NCBI RefSeq assembly: GCF_000773685.1
Contig: NZ_JPQO01000180.1
Coordinates: forward strand, 1-33,720
From: Acinetobacter sp. HR7
Lineage (GTDB): Bacteria > Pseudomonadota > Gammaproteobacteria > Pseudomonadales > Moraxellaceae
Direction of reading: 5' to 3'
DNA length: 33,720 nt
Shown here: positions 27,320 through 33,720 of the stretch, piece after piece
Layout of the letters: every line of letters begins with the position of its first letter
Numbering within the stretch: position 1 is the stretch's first letter
Position numbers and translations under genes: made by a program
The notes under the pieces: model-generated
Told to the model about the DNA's origin: nothing
Database searches by the model: none
What the model saw: only the letters and a program-made list of their open reading frames with translations

Positions 27320-27460
27320 CTCGACAAGGAAAGTTGGGTAAAATCGCATAACAATTACAATAAAGTCGAGAGACAGCGAACTTACATGATGTAAGGAATA
27401 AAAGAGGAAACTTACAGCCGCTAAGCCTTGTAGTTTTGGGAGAGACTACAAGGCTTTTTT
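27320..27460 (+). ncRNA. Candidate non-coding RNA ending at an orphan terminator
   Basis: No credible ORF lies in this stretch. It begins with CTCGAC (27320-27325), which can pair with GTCGAG (27365-27370) around an A-rich loop, continues with the palindrome CTTACAT-G-ATGTAAG (27381-27395), and ends at a strong terminator whose stem AAGCCTTGTAGT (27423-27434) pairs with ACTACAAGGCTT (27445-27456) before six T. It could be an independent sRNA or the processed 3' end of the recCBD transcript. No clear promoter was seen, so the 5' end is a guess. Confidence 0.35.
27423..27460 (+). terminator. Strong intrinsic terminator downstream of recD
   Basis: A perfect 12-bp stem (27423-27434 with 27445-27456) with a 10-nt loop is followed by T to 27460. 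It lies about 195 bases past the recD stop and is the first clear terminator for the recCBD operon. Confidence 0.92.
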
Positions 27461-27594
27461 ATTGGTTGAGATATTGGAAAGGTGCCATAAACTTTCCAAT
27501 TGTTGAGCTTGCTTAAATGTGCGAACTGGTTGGCATAAGCTAAGTAAGAAAGTGTTAAATGTGCAATATTATGGGGGATTTTGGTTAATTAATG

Positions 27595-27630
27595 TACGAA
27601 AATGCTTACGTGATGATACGAAAAATGCTT
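27595..27630. repeat. Direct repeat TACGAAAATGCTT, two copies
   Basis: TACGAAAATGCTT at 27595-27607 recurs as TACGAAAAATGCTT at 27617-27630, one A longer, 22 bases apart (two helical turns). This spacing would suit paired protein binding on one DNA face, but no function is known. Confidence 0.5.
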
Positions 27631-27669
27631 CTATCAGCGAATTTCCATTGTGGCAAAATCAATGACACA

Positions 27670-27824
27670 AGGACAGTGAATAAAAACAAGGATAAGTTTT
27701 TATAAACAATAATAAAAATAAAAGCGCGAAACAGCGTAATAACAATAATAAAGAATAAAAATAATAACGAAAAAAGAAGAAACTACAGCGCACAAGAAAC
27801 CCGAGCCCAGCTCGGGATTTTTTT
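27670..27824 (+). ncRNA. Candidate non-coding RNA: A-rich, T-poor tract with terminator
   Basis: About 110 bases almost without T outside short AATAATAA-type motifs lead into a terminator: CCCGAGC (27800-27806) and GCTCGGG (27810-27816) around CCA, then A and seven T. ACAGCG occurs near both ends of the tract (about 27732 and 27785). No ORF is present, and no gene upstream on the plus strand needs this terminator because one at 27423-27460 already closes recCBD. That suggests a separate transcript. No convincing promoter was found. Confidence 0.35.
27800..27824 (+). terminator. Intrinsic terminator without an associated ORF
   Basis: A 7-bp GC-rich perfect stem with a 3-nt loop and seven consecutive T. 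On the plus strand it is a canonical terminator with no protein gene upstream for 570 bases. Confidence 0.9.
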
Positions 27825-28027
27825 GTTTTGAATTTGCTATCCTTATTCTTTCTATTAGATGAGCCTTATAACTTCAGCCTATAGCAAGCGAATTTGCACA
27901 TGTCTTTTACATGCAATTGATTTTAAAAAATTCGAAAGGATTAAATGCAGAGATTAAAGCTGGCGAGGGGATATTTTACTCTGCTGCAGAACTGAAGCAG
28001 ATCAGCTGTCGAAAGATCGATCTATTT

Positions 28028-28056
28028 TTGCAATCCCATACAAATTCCCTTAAAAT
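28028..28056 (+). promoter_or_regulatory. Promoter of rpsO
   Basis: TTGCAA (28028-28033) and TAAAAT (28051-28056) have an ideal 17-bp spacer. Transcription would start near 28063, giving a leader of about 88 nt before rpsO. In E. coli the rpsO leader folds to bind S15 for autoregulation; whether this one does is not visible. Confidence 0.65.
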
Positions 28057-28150
28057 ATGCAACTTGCTGTAGTGATGCACGGCAGTCAGTGTTCTGAATT
28101 CTCATTACATTGATTTTTATCAAGATACATAAGCATCTCGGAGAAATCGA

Positions 28151-28420
28151 ATGGCTTTAACAAACGCAGATCGCGCAGAGATCATCGCTAAATTCGCTCG
28201 CGCTGAAAACGACACTGGTTCACCAGAAGTTCAAGTAGCTCTTTTAACTGCTCAAATCAATGACTTACAAGGTCACTTTAAAGAGCACAAACACGACCAT
28301 CACAGCCGTCGCGGTCTGATCCGTATGGTTAACCAACGTCGTAAGCTGCTTGACTACCTGAACGGTAAAGACCACGGTCGTTATGTTGCTTTGATCGGTG
28401 CTTTAGGTTTACGTCGTTAA
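28151..28420 (+). CDS. rpsO: 30S ribosomal protein S15
   Basis: 89 residues, the standard length for S15, with the conserved block [20 protein letters not shown] and the C-terminus [13 protein letters not shown]15 is a primary 16S rRNA binder that starts assembly of the central domain of the small subunit and forms bridge contacts with 23S rRNA. The start has GGAGAA 5 bases upstream. Codon use is strongly biased as expected for a highly expressed gene. The rpsO-pnp order is conserved with enterobacteria, and the region between them carries regulatory hairpins. Confidence 0.98.
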   Translation: MALTNADRAEIIAKFARAENDTGSPEVQVALLTAQINDLQGHFKEHKHDHHSRRGLIRMVNQRRKLLDYLNGKDHGRYVALIGALGLRR

Positions 28421-28510
28421 TTCGATTTAAGCTTTATTTTCGGGTTTATTGCATGCATTGTGCTGTATTACTGAAAACTAAAGTTGGCTTGGCCATTGGC
28501 TAGGCTTGGG

Positions 28511-28538
28511 GAAGGGGCGAATGTTTCGCTCCTTCTTT
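28511..28538 (+). terminator. rpsO terminator / attenuator before pnp
   Basis: GAAGGGGCGAA (28511-28521) and TTCGCTCCTTC (28525-28535) form an 11-bp stem with one G-T pair and a 3-nt loop, followed by TTTGTGTTT. The T run is imperfect, consistent with partial read-through into pnp as in E. coli. Confidence 0.75.
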
Positions 28539-28560
28539 GTGTTTAAAAATAGTGTTTATT

Positions 28561-28641
28561 TCTAGTGAGGTCGGCTTCTAAGCTTTGTCATTTACTCAAC
28601 CGATTGGGTGTGAATGCCAAACCTTAGGGGTCTCCACTAGA
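28561..28641 (+). promoter_or_regulatory. Long leader stem-loop upstream of pnp
   Basis: The 81-nt segment folds on itself: TCTAGTGAG against CTCCACTAGA at the base (one bulge), CTAAGCTTTG against CAAACCTTAG in the middle (one mismatch), and CATTTAC against GTGAATG near the top. It ends 23 bases before the pnp ATG. In E. coli a comparable long pnp leader duplex is cut by RNase III, after which PNPase represses its own translation. The structure is seen; the mechanism here is inferred. Confidence 0.75.
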
Positions 28642-28664
28642 ATAAAATCAGGAAAAAATAAAAC

Positions 28665-30758
28665 ATGTCGATGTTTAATATTGTTCGTAAAGAATTCCAG
28701 TTTGGTCAACACCAAGTGGTTCTAGAAACTGGTCGTGTTGCGCGCCAGGCAAACAGTGTATTGATCACTATGGGTGGTGTATCGGTACTGGTTGCTGTTG
28801 TGGCGGCACCTACTGCTAAAGCAGGTCAGGACTTCTTCCCACTGACAGTGAACTATCAAGAGAAACAATACGCAGCAGGCCGTATTCCGGGTGGTTATGG
28901 TAAGCGTGAAGGCCGTGCATCTGAAGCTGAAACACTGATTTCACGTCTGATCGACCGCCCAATCCGTCCATTGTTCCCAGAAGGTTACTACAACGAAATC
29001 CAAGTCACTGCGACAGTTGTCTCTTCTGACAAGACTATGGAAGCTGATATCGCTGCGATGCTGGGTACTTCTGCAGCACTTGCGATTGCAGGTACTCCAT
29101 TCCGTGGTCCAATCGGTGCAGCACGTGTTGGTCTGATCAATGGTGAATACGTTCTAAACCCAAGCTTTGAACAATTGGCTCAATCTGATCTTGACCTTGT
29201 TGTTGCAGGTACAGAATCTGCAGTACTAATGGTTGAATCTGAAGCGAAAGAACTGTCTGAAGACCAAATGCTGGGTGCAGTTTTGTTCGGTCATGACGAA
29301 ATGCAAATTGCAATCCAAGCGATCAAAGAATTTGCTGCAGCTGCTGGTGCAAAAGAATCTGACTGGGTTGCTCCACAGAAAAATGAAGAACTTCGTGCCA
29401 AACTGAAAGAAGCTTTCGAAGCGAAAATTTCTGAAGCATATACCATCGCTGTTAAACAAGAGCGTTATGCTGCGCTTGATGCACTTCAAGCAGAAGCACT
29501 GGCTCAATTCGTTCCAGAAGGTGACGAAACTGGTCTGGCTGACGAAGTGAATGAACTGTTTGAAGACCTGAAATACCGTACTGTACGTGACAACATCCTG
29601 TCTGGTAAGCCACGTATCGATGGCCGTGATACCAAAACTGTTCGTGCACTGGACATCCAGGTGGGCGTATTAGACCGTGCTCACGGTTCTGCACTGTTTA
29701 CTCGTGGTGAAACTCAGGCATTAGTCACTACTACACTGGGTAACACTCGTGATGCGTTGATGGTAGATACCCTTGCAGGTACCAAAACTGACAATTTCAT
29801 GTTGCACTATAACTTCCCTGCATACTCTGTAGGTGAAACTGGTCGTGAATCTGGTCCTAAACGTCGTGAAATCGGTCACGGTCGTTTGGCGCGTCGTGGT
29901 GTACAAGCTGTGCTTCCACCAGCTGACCGCTTCCCGTATGTGATTCGTGTGGTATCTGATATTACTGAATCTAACGGTTCATCTTCTATGGCTTCTGTAT
30001 GTGGTGCTTCTCTGTCACTGATGGATGCAGGTGTTCCACTGAAAGCGCCAGTTGCAGGTATCGCAATGGGTCTGGTGAAAGAAGGCGAGCGTTTCGCGGT
30101 TCTTTCTGACATCCTGGGTGACGAAGACCACCTTGGTGATATGGACTTTAAAGTTGCAGGTTCTGCCAATGGTATTACTGCACTGCAAATGGATATCAAG
30201 ATCGAAGGGATTACCGAAGAGATCATGGAGGTTGCATTGAACCAGGCTTATGCAGGTCGTATGCACATCCTGAATGCCATGAACCAAGTGATTTCACGTG
30301 CTCGTCCAGAAATCTCAATCTTTGCGCCGACTTTCCAAGTGATCAACATCAACCCTGACAAGATCCGTGACGTGATCGGTAAAGGTGGTGCGACGATTCG
30401 TCAAATCACTGAAGAAACCAAAGCTGCGATTGATATTGAAGACAATGGTACAGTACGCGTATTCGGTGAAACCAAAGCTGCTGCACAAGCTGCGATTGCG
30501 AAAATCCAAGCGCTGACTGCTGAAGTTGAGCCAGGTACCATCTATGCAGGTAAAGTGATTCGTATCGTTGAATTCGGTGCGTTCGTCAACATCTTGCCAG
30601 GTACTGATGGCCTGCTGCACATTTCTCAAATCTCGAATGAGCGTATTGCCAATGTTGCAGACGTTCTGAAAGAAGGTCAAGAAGTGAAAGTACAGGTTGC
30701 TGACGTAGACAACCGTGGTCGTATCAAACTGACCATGAAAGACATCGAACAAGCATAA
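28665..30758 (+). CDS. pnp: Polyribonucleotide nucleotidyltransferase (PNPase)
   Basis: 697 residues, close to E. coli PNPase (711). It has two RNase PH-like domains (about 1-210 and 310-545), with the catalytic segment [13 protein letters not shown] giving Asp488, Asp494 and Lys496, equivalent to Asp486, Asp492 and Lys494 of E. coli. A KH domain follows at about 555-615 ([15 protein letters not shown]), then an S1 domain at about 622-690 ([18 protein letters not shown]). The trimer degrades RNA 3' to 5' by phosphorolysis and is part of the degradosome where RNase E scaffolds it. AGGAAAAA lies about 10 bases before the ATG. Expression is probably controlled by the leader stem-loop. Confidence 0.98.
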   Translation: MSMFNIVRKEFQFGQHQVVLETGRVARQANSVLITMGGVSVLVAVVAAPTAKAGQDFFPLTVNYQEKQYAAGRIPGGYGKREGRASEAETLISRLIDRPIRPLFPEGYYNEIQVTATVVSSDKTMEADIAAMLGTSAALAIAGTPFRGPIGAARVGLINGEYVLNPSFEQLAQSDLDLVVAGTESAVLMVESEAKELSEDQMLGAVLFGHDEMQIAIQAIKEFAAAAGAKESDWVAPQKNEELRAKLKEAFEAKISEAYTIAVKQERYAALDALQAEALAQFVPEGDETGLADEVNELFEDLKYRTVRDNILSGKPRIDGRDTKTVRALDIQVGVLDRAHGSALFTRGETQALVTTTLGNTRDALMVDTLAGTKTDNFMLHYNFPAYSVGETGRESGPKRREIGHGRLARRGVQAVLPPADRFPYVIRVVSDITESNGSSSMASVCGASLSLMDAGVPLKAPVAGIAMGLVKEGERFAVLSDILGDEDHLGDMDFKVAGSANGITALQMDIKIEGITEEIMEVALNQAYAGRMHILNAMNQVISRARPEISIFAPTFQVININPDKIRDVIGKGGATIRQITEETKAAIDIEDNGTVRVFGETKAAAQAAIAKIQALTAEVEPGTIYAGKVIRIVEFGAFVNILPGTDGLLHISQISNERIANVADVLKEGQEVKVQVADVDNRGRIKLTMKDIEQA

Positions 30759-30782
30759 TTCGATGGCTTTTTAAGTCTGAAG

Positions 30783-30809
30783 AAGCCCGCATTAATTGCG
30801 GGCTTTTTT
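30783..30809 (+). terminator. Intrinsic terminator after pnp
   Basis: AAGCCCGCA (30783-30791) pairs with TGCGGGCTT (30797-30805) around TTAAT and is followed by T, 25 bases past the pnp stop. Confidence 0.95.
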
Positions 30810-30840
30810 ATATGCATTTTTGGATAATCAATTAAGTGAA

Positions 30841-30856
30841 CAATATTTAAATATTG
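30841..30856. repeat. 16-bp perfect AT palindrome
   Basis: CAATATTTAAATATTG reads identically on both strands and lies between the convergent pnp and YdcH-like genes. Such AT palindromes can occur by chance in AT-rich DNA. Confidence 0.5.
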
Positions 30857-30925
30857 GCAGAGGTGTTGTTGACCTCATTTTTAAAATTTCGATTATCAAA
30901 ACAATTCGGTCTATTCCTTCATCGT

Positions 30926-31189
30926 TTAGCTTAAAGGATTGGCTTCAGAACTCCTCAGTAAGCGGTACATTTCATCTTTGAGTTTCAGTTTCTTGCGTTT
31001 AATCGCTTCAATATCAGTATTGATATGATTCACGGGATCCAATTCGAGCTGTGCAATTTGCCGATCCAATTCACCATGTTCCTCGAAAATCTGTGCGAAA
31101 TAGGGATTTTCATCACGCATCTGAACAATCCGATCACGGTATTCCGGGAACATATGTTTCAATTTTTTATTGCAGTCTCTGGTTTTCAT
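30926..31189 (-). CDS. YdcH family (DUF465) protein
   Basis: 87 residues. The core MFPEYRDRIVQMRDENPYFA, followed by HGELDRQIAQLE and an ending of alternating Lys/Leu (IKRKKLKLKDEMYRLLR), is the DUF465/YdcH pattern: a small soluble, largely helical protein likely to form a coiled-coil hairpin. Molecular function is unknown. The start at 31189 adds 12 Lys/Arg/Cys-rich residues before the usual MFPEYRD start; AGGTTAG lies upstream of 31189, whereas the internal ATG at 31153 has no visible site. It lies 83 bases downstream of the CbpM-like gene on the same strand, so they may share a transcript. Confidence 0.85.
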   Translation of the reverse strand: MKTRDCNKKLKHMFPEYRDRIVQMRDENPYFAQIFEEHGELDRQIAQLELDPVNHINTDIEAIKRKKLKLKDEMYRLLRSSEANPLS

Positions 31190-31233
31190 AATGAGTTGCT
31201 AACCTAAAAAAGAATGTAAATCATCCCTATGCC

Positions 31234-31253
31234 GTCTCAGCACAGACTGAGAC
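31234..31253. repeat. Hairpin between the cbpM-like and ydcH-like genes
   Basis: GTCTCAG (31234-31240) and CTGAGAC (31247-31253) flank a 6-nt loop. On the minus strand there is no immediate T run, so it may be a processing or stability hairpin within a two-gene transcript, or a poor terminator. Confidence 0.55.
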
Positions 31254-31272
31254 AGAACAGGGGGTAAATAGA

Positions 31273-31611
31273 TTATTTGAAATGTAAATGCTTTACTTCA
31301 CGACGCAGTTCCTGAACTTCATCGATCAGATCCAGCATCATGGCGACAGCGCTAAAGGATGCATCGAAGTCACGTTGCAGCCGGTAAGCACGTTGTGCAC
31401 GGGTGATATCTTCACCTAGAAAACGGTAAGTATTGTTCTGATCACGGTTCGGCAAGATGCCATGTTCAATCAGTTGCATAACCCATTCAGGACTCTGACC
31501 ACAGGCATCGGCAAAATGCTTCAGGTCAAACTGGTAGTCATCCATGATTTCAGGAGGAATGAAACTATTAGAACCGTTAGGAAAACTTTCATTATATTGA
31601 ATGGTAGTCAT
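31273..31611 (-). CDS. CbpM-like chaperone modulator (MerR-like helical protein)
   Basis: 112 residues. The second half resembles CbpM, the protein that binds and inhibits the J-domain co-chaperone CbpA: a MerR-like segment (DLKHFADACGQSPEWVMQLI, then HGILPN), a middle stretch DITRAQRAYRLQRDFDAS, and the C-terminal AVAMMLDLIDEVQELRREV aligning with the ALTLMDDIAHLKQENRLL region of E. coli CbpM. The first 28 or so residues are extra. ATG 31611 is preceded by a perfect AAGGAG, which decides the start over a longer frame to 31716. Oddly, no cbpA/dnaJ-like gene lies next to it; a DNA-binding role is an alternative. Confidence 0.7.
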   Translation of the reverse strand: MTTIQYNESFPNGSNSFIPPEIMDDYQFDLKHFADACGQSPEWVMQLIEHGILPNRDQNNTYRFLGEDITRAQRAYRLQRDFDASFSAVAMMLDLIDEVQELRREVKHLHFK

Positions 31612-32220
31612 GGCCTGCTCCTTGAATGTTGAAACTGAAGTCATAGCTGTGAACCAGATTCGATGTATGTGTGGATGGGTATTGAGTAAAAGCGTACTGA
31701 GAATCTGATTGCCCATGATTCAATATAGATACAGCACGATGAATGGATGTGCTGATCATACCAATGCAGCTAAAAGTGAATTTAAGCAGCTGCTGGTGTA
31801 ATTGCTGTGCTTTGCAATTCAGGGAATTTGTAACAACTAGGAATCTGTTGCGGAAAATGTCAAAGAAGAATTCATCGAGTTTATTGTTTTTTGGCAATAT
31901 CCATATGCAATGGCTACATGCAGTGAATGAGCCAGAAGATCGGTGCAATAAGAGGTCATGCGATCTGAACATAGTAATGGATAAAAAATAACCGTGTTCA
32001 AGTCATTATTATCAGTTCTGGTGAGTCACAACAGTGCAGATTTGTACCTTATTGTTTCAAATCATGACAAAGCTCATCCTAAGGGCTAGCACCTAAGAAT
32101 AAGTAATTGTTATCTTGGGATTTTATCTAGGCCACACTTCGTCTGATCATAGAAATAGCCACACAGCTATGCAAAGTGGAGTGCTTGTTCTTGGTGCTGA
32201 GTCTAGCTTTTGGCTTATAA
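31612..32220. other. 609-bp stretch without a recognisable gene
   Basis: Short open frames occur on both strands (for example 126 codons on the minus strand across 31592-31972), but they lack ribosome binding sites and protein-like composition, and overlap the real cbpM-like start. I looked for a J-domain or CbpA C-terminal remnant upstream of the cbpM-like gene and saw none. No clear terminator or promoter was identified. Confidence 0.5.
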
Positions 32221-32241
32221 AAAAGCCCAAAATGGGCTTTT
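32221..32241 (-). terminator. Intrinsic terminator after the first DUF2147 gene
   Basis: AAAAGCCCA (32221-32229) and TGGGCTTTT (32233-32241) flank AAA. On the minus strand the stem runs into TTTTTTATAA, about 20 bases past the stop at 32261. Confidence 0.9.
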
Positions 32242-32260
32242 AAAAACTTTAAAATATTTT

Positions 32261-32722
32261 TTATTCTTTGATCCAGGTCATGTTGCGGCCGACCGGTGCA
32301 CCTTCAGTGCGGCTGTGAATCGCCAGATGACGGCCATTATTTTTTAAGCGGGCGCGTGCCTGATAAACCTGACCGGAAACTGGATCGAGCAGGGTGCCGT
32401 TAATAAATTCCTGTTCATTGTCCGGATTGATGCTTAGTCCTTTCAGCATGGTCAATCCCACTAGTGGCTGATCCTTGAGTGCACCTTTGCATTGGCTACA
32501 GGTCTGCTGTCGGGCCGCCCCAGGGATTTCACGCACGTGTACAATCTTGGCGATATAACGGTTCTGACTATCCTTACTAATGACTACATCGGCTAGGGAG
32601 TAACCGGTACGGTCATCAATAGTTTTCCAGTGCCCGACTAGGGGATCGCTATTAGTAGAAGCCGCGAGGCTGATAGTACTTACTGCTGCAAAAATTATGG
32701 AACCGAACAGTTTGAATTTCAT
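32261..32722 (-). CDS. DUF2147 exported protein, copy 1
   Basis: 153 residues. A signal peptide (MKFKLFGSIIFAAVSTISLA) is followed by a DUF2147 domain starting GHWKTIDDRTGYSLADVVIS and ending GRNMTWIKE, so the protein is probably periplasmic. It carries CSQC at 75-78 before a KGALKDQPLVGL block. The fold is predicted to be a small lipocalin-like barrel; function is unknown. I chose ATG 32722 because GGGGG sits 8 bases upstream; ATG 32728 and a longer frame to 32749 are alternatives. It is a clear paralogue of the gene at 33012-33461, in the same direction. The 289 bp between them include a hairpin, so they are not tightly coupled. Confidence 0.88.
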   Translation of the reverse strand: MKFKLFGSIIFAAVSTISLAASTNSDPLVGHWKTIDDRTGYSLADVVISKDSQNRYIAKIVHVREIPGAARQQTCSQCKGALKDQPLVGLTMLKGLSINPDNEQEFINGTLLDPVSGQVYQARARLKNNGRHLAIHSRTEGAPVGRNMTWIKE

Positions 32723-32945
32723 AGCCATATATCCCCCAATTGATTTCAAAAAAGCCGCTTTAAAATAAAACCATAAAAATATTATGGGATTAATATAGCG
32801 TGAAAAATAGATTAATTACCAGAAAATAATTCAATAAAAGTGAATAAAATTAGAGCCAAGTCTGATGAAAAATCACACTAAATAGGGAATATGCGACCAA
32901 GTTAAAATTTAAGTGATCAGGAAATTGAAAAATAAAGAGCGAAAC

Positions 32946-32980
32946 GCTGCCTAGATAAATTCAGACCTTATCTAGACAGC
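32946..32980. repeat. Hairpin after the second DUF2147 gene
   Basis: GCTGCCTAGATAA (32946-32958) and TTATCTAGACAGC (32968-32980) pair at 12 of 13 positions around a 9-nt loop. It lies about 32 bases past the minus-strand stop at 33012. The following bases are T-rich but not a clean run, so it may be a weak terminator or stability element. Confidence 0.6.
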
Positions 32981-33011
32981 AGGAATTATTGTAAATCAAT
33001 GAAATAGGACT

Positions 33012-33461
33012 TTAATGGGCTCTGACCCAAGATACCGTACGTCCCAGGATCGGGGTGCCGACATAGCCACGCAAGGTCAGTACATTCCCGCGTGAATTCA
33101 GTGTTCCCTTGCTTTTATACACGTTGCCGTTCAGTGGATCCAGGATAGAGCCATCGATAAATTCATTTCTCTTGTTGGGACTCGGTTTCAAACCGCTCAA
33201 GATAGATAAACCTAAAATAGGGGCATCTTTGAGTTCCCCTTTGCATTTAGTGCAATGGGTATTTGCCGGGCGATTAGGAATAGCATGGATACGAACCACT
33301 TTGCCGGTATAGGTGCCGTCTTCGAGTTTGCTGATTTCAACATCTGCGCGTGCGTAGCCGGTTTTGTCATCAATGGCTTTCCATGTACCGCTAATGTCCG
33401 CTGCATTCGCGAAGCCTTGAATAACACACAGTGCCAACCCCATCCAATATTGAATTTTCAT
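33012..33461 (-). CDS. DUF2147 exported protein, copy 2
   Basis: 149 residues with a signal peptide (MKIQYWMGLALCVIQGFANA, cleavage about residue 20-21) and a DUF2147 domain from GTWKAIDDKTGYARADVEIS to GRTVSWVRAH. CTKC lies at 70-73, aligned with CSQC of copy 1, and the following GELKDAPILGL and LSGLKPSPNKRNEFIDG blocks match it closely. The start has GGAAGG 7 bases upstream. The two copies most likely arose by tandem duplication, old enough for about half the residues to differ. A CxxC in an exported protein could bind metal or form a disulfide; function is unknown. Confidence 0.9.
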   Translation of the reverse strand: MKIQYWMGLALCVIQGFANAADISGTWKAIDDKTGYARADVEISKLEDGTYTGKVVRIHAIPNRPANTHCTKCKGELKDAPILGLSILSGLKPSPNKRNEFIDGSILDPLNGNVYKSKGTLNSRGNVLTLRGYVGTPILGRTVSWVRAH

Positions 33462-33521
33462 CTAAAGCCTTCCGTTTATTTTTCGATTTTTTGTTTTGCG
33501 TGCAAAGCACCGTTACTATTT

Positions 33522-33550
33522 TTGACTTTTATCGGTATAAAGATTTTAAC
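33522..33550 (+). promoter_or_regulatory. Candidate promoter of a tiny plus-strand unit
   Basis: TTGACT (33522-33527) and TTTAAC (33545-33550) have a 17-bp spacer. A transcript from about 33557 would be roughly 155 nt, ending at the terminator at 33681-33713 and containing the 19-codon ORF. Confidence 0.4.
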
Positions 33551-33608
33551 CAGATTGCAGATTTTAAATAAATTACATTTGTATATTTTTATAAGGACAT
33601 TTGGGTCA

Positions 33609-33668
33609 ATGTTCGAAAATAAAAAAGCACCCCAATTGAGTAATGCCAGTCAGTTAAGCAAATATTAG
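33609..33668 (+). CDS. Possible 19-residue small protein
   Basis: The ORF encodes MFENKKAPQLSNASQLSKY, hydrophilic, with no membrane segment. AAGGA lies about 11 bases upstream and GGG closer in. It is framed by a promoter-like sequence and a strong terminator starting 12 bases after its stop, which is more context than random short ORFs have. I recognise no family. The unit could equally be a small RNA with a chance ORF. Confidence 0.35.
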   Translation: MFENKKAPQLSNASQLSKY

Positions 33669-33680
33669 AAAAATGTAGTA

Positions 33681-33713
33681 AAAATGAGTGTATGTAAATA
33701 CGCTCATTTTTTT
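33681..33713 (+). terminator. Intrinsic terminator at the right edge
   Basis: AAAATGAGTGTA (33681-33692) pairs with TACGCTCATTTT (33699-33710) with one G-T pair and loop TGTAAA, extended by three more T. No known plus-strand gene precedes it other than the 19-codon ORF. Confidence 0.88.
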
Positions 33714-33720
33714 ATGTCTT

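Noticed and set aside
27911..28072. 53-codon plus-strand ORF upstream of rpsO
   Set aside because: The translation looks mildly protein-like (AEIKAGEGIFYSAAELKQ), but there is no ribosome binding site and it overlaps the rpsO promoter. It might be a gene remnant; evidence is too thin to annotate.
30841..30856. 16-bp palindrome considered as a replication or integration site
   Set aside because: It is A/T only apart from the end bases, isolated, and unaccompanied by any mobile-element or origin features.
1..33720. CRISPR arrays, tRNA or rRNA genes, phage or defence islands
   Set aside because: No regularly spaced direct repeats, tRNA-like cloverleaf sequences or rRNA segments were seen. RecBCD is a core repair complex rather than a defence island.

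Overview
The window reads as a chromosomal segment from an Acinetobacter-type gammaproteobacterium. Supporting signs are AT-rich intergenic DNA, the ubiE-ubiJ-ubiB, recC-recB-recD and rpsO-pnp clusters, a two-domain polyphosphate:AMP phosphotransferase of the kind first described in Acinetobacter johnsonii, a relic ORF with the VTGQ motif common in Acinetobacter, and paired DUF2147 secreted proteins. The assignment rests on protein recognition by eye; no search was run. Nearly everything is core housekeeping. The only mobile DNA seen is the 3' end of an IS30-family transposase at the left edge.

Layout. 1-3300: IS30 transposase tail, a cytosolic FrnE-type DsbA oxidoreductase (minus), a decayed small exported-protein gene behind a near-perfect inverted repeat (plus), and an acetyl-CoA hydrolase/CoA-transferase (minus). 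3300-8500: EnvZ and OmpR (minus, separated by 236 bp) and divergent Tex (plus). 8500-13400 (minus): a small membrane protein, a patatin-like hydrolase, and the ubiquinone genes ubiB, ubiJ and ubiE. 13400-17400: a candidate small RNA, a gene broken by one in-frame stop, an FFLEELY-like protein (minus), polyphosphate:AMP phosphotransferase (plus), and a DUF697-like protein (minus). 17573-27228 (plus): recC, recB and recD, the three subunits of the RecBCD helicase-nuclease. 27229-28150: a gene-poor stretch with two orphan intrinsic terminators preceded by A-rich, T-poor DNA and several palindromes. 28151-30758 (plus): rpsO and pnp with an intercistronic terminator-like hairpin and a long leader stem-loop like the RNase III target used in pnp autoregulation. 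30900-33720: a YdcH/DUF465 protein and an orphan CbpM-like chaperone modulator (minus), two tandem DUF2147 exported proteins (minus), and a tiny plus-strand transcription unit (promoter, 19-codon ORF, terminator) at the right edge.

Functional themes. OmpR/EnvZ controls envelope and osmotic responses. Tex, rpsO and pnp belong to RNA and translation metabolism. UbiE, UbiJ and UbiB act together in ubiquinone synthesis. RecBCD repairs double-strand breaks and degrades linear DNA. The CoA-transferase and Pap serve acetate/CoA and polyphosphate/adenylate metabolism. I see no evident new multi-gene system. The most novel-looking material is non-coding: three A-rich RNA-like modules ending in strong terminators, the palindromes after recD, the operator-like repeat at 1109-1142, the DnaA-box-like site at the recD start, and the tiny unit at 33522-33713.
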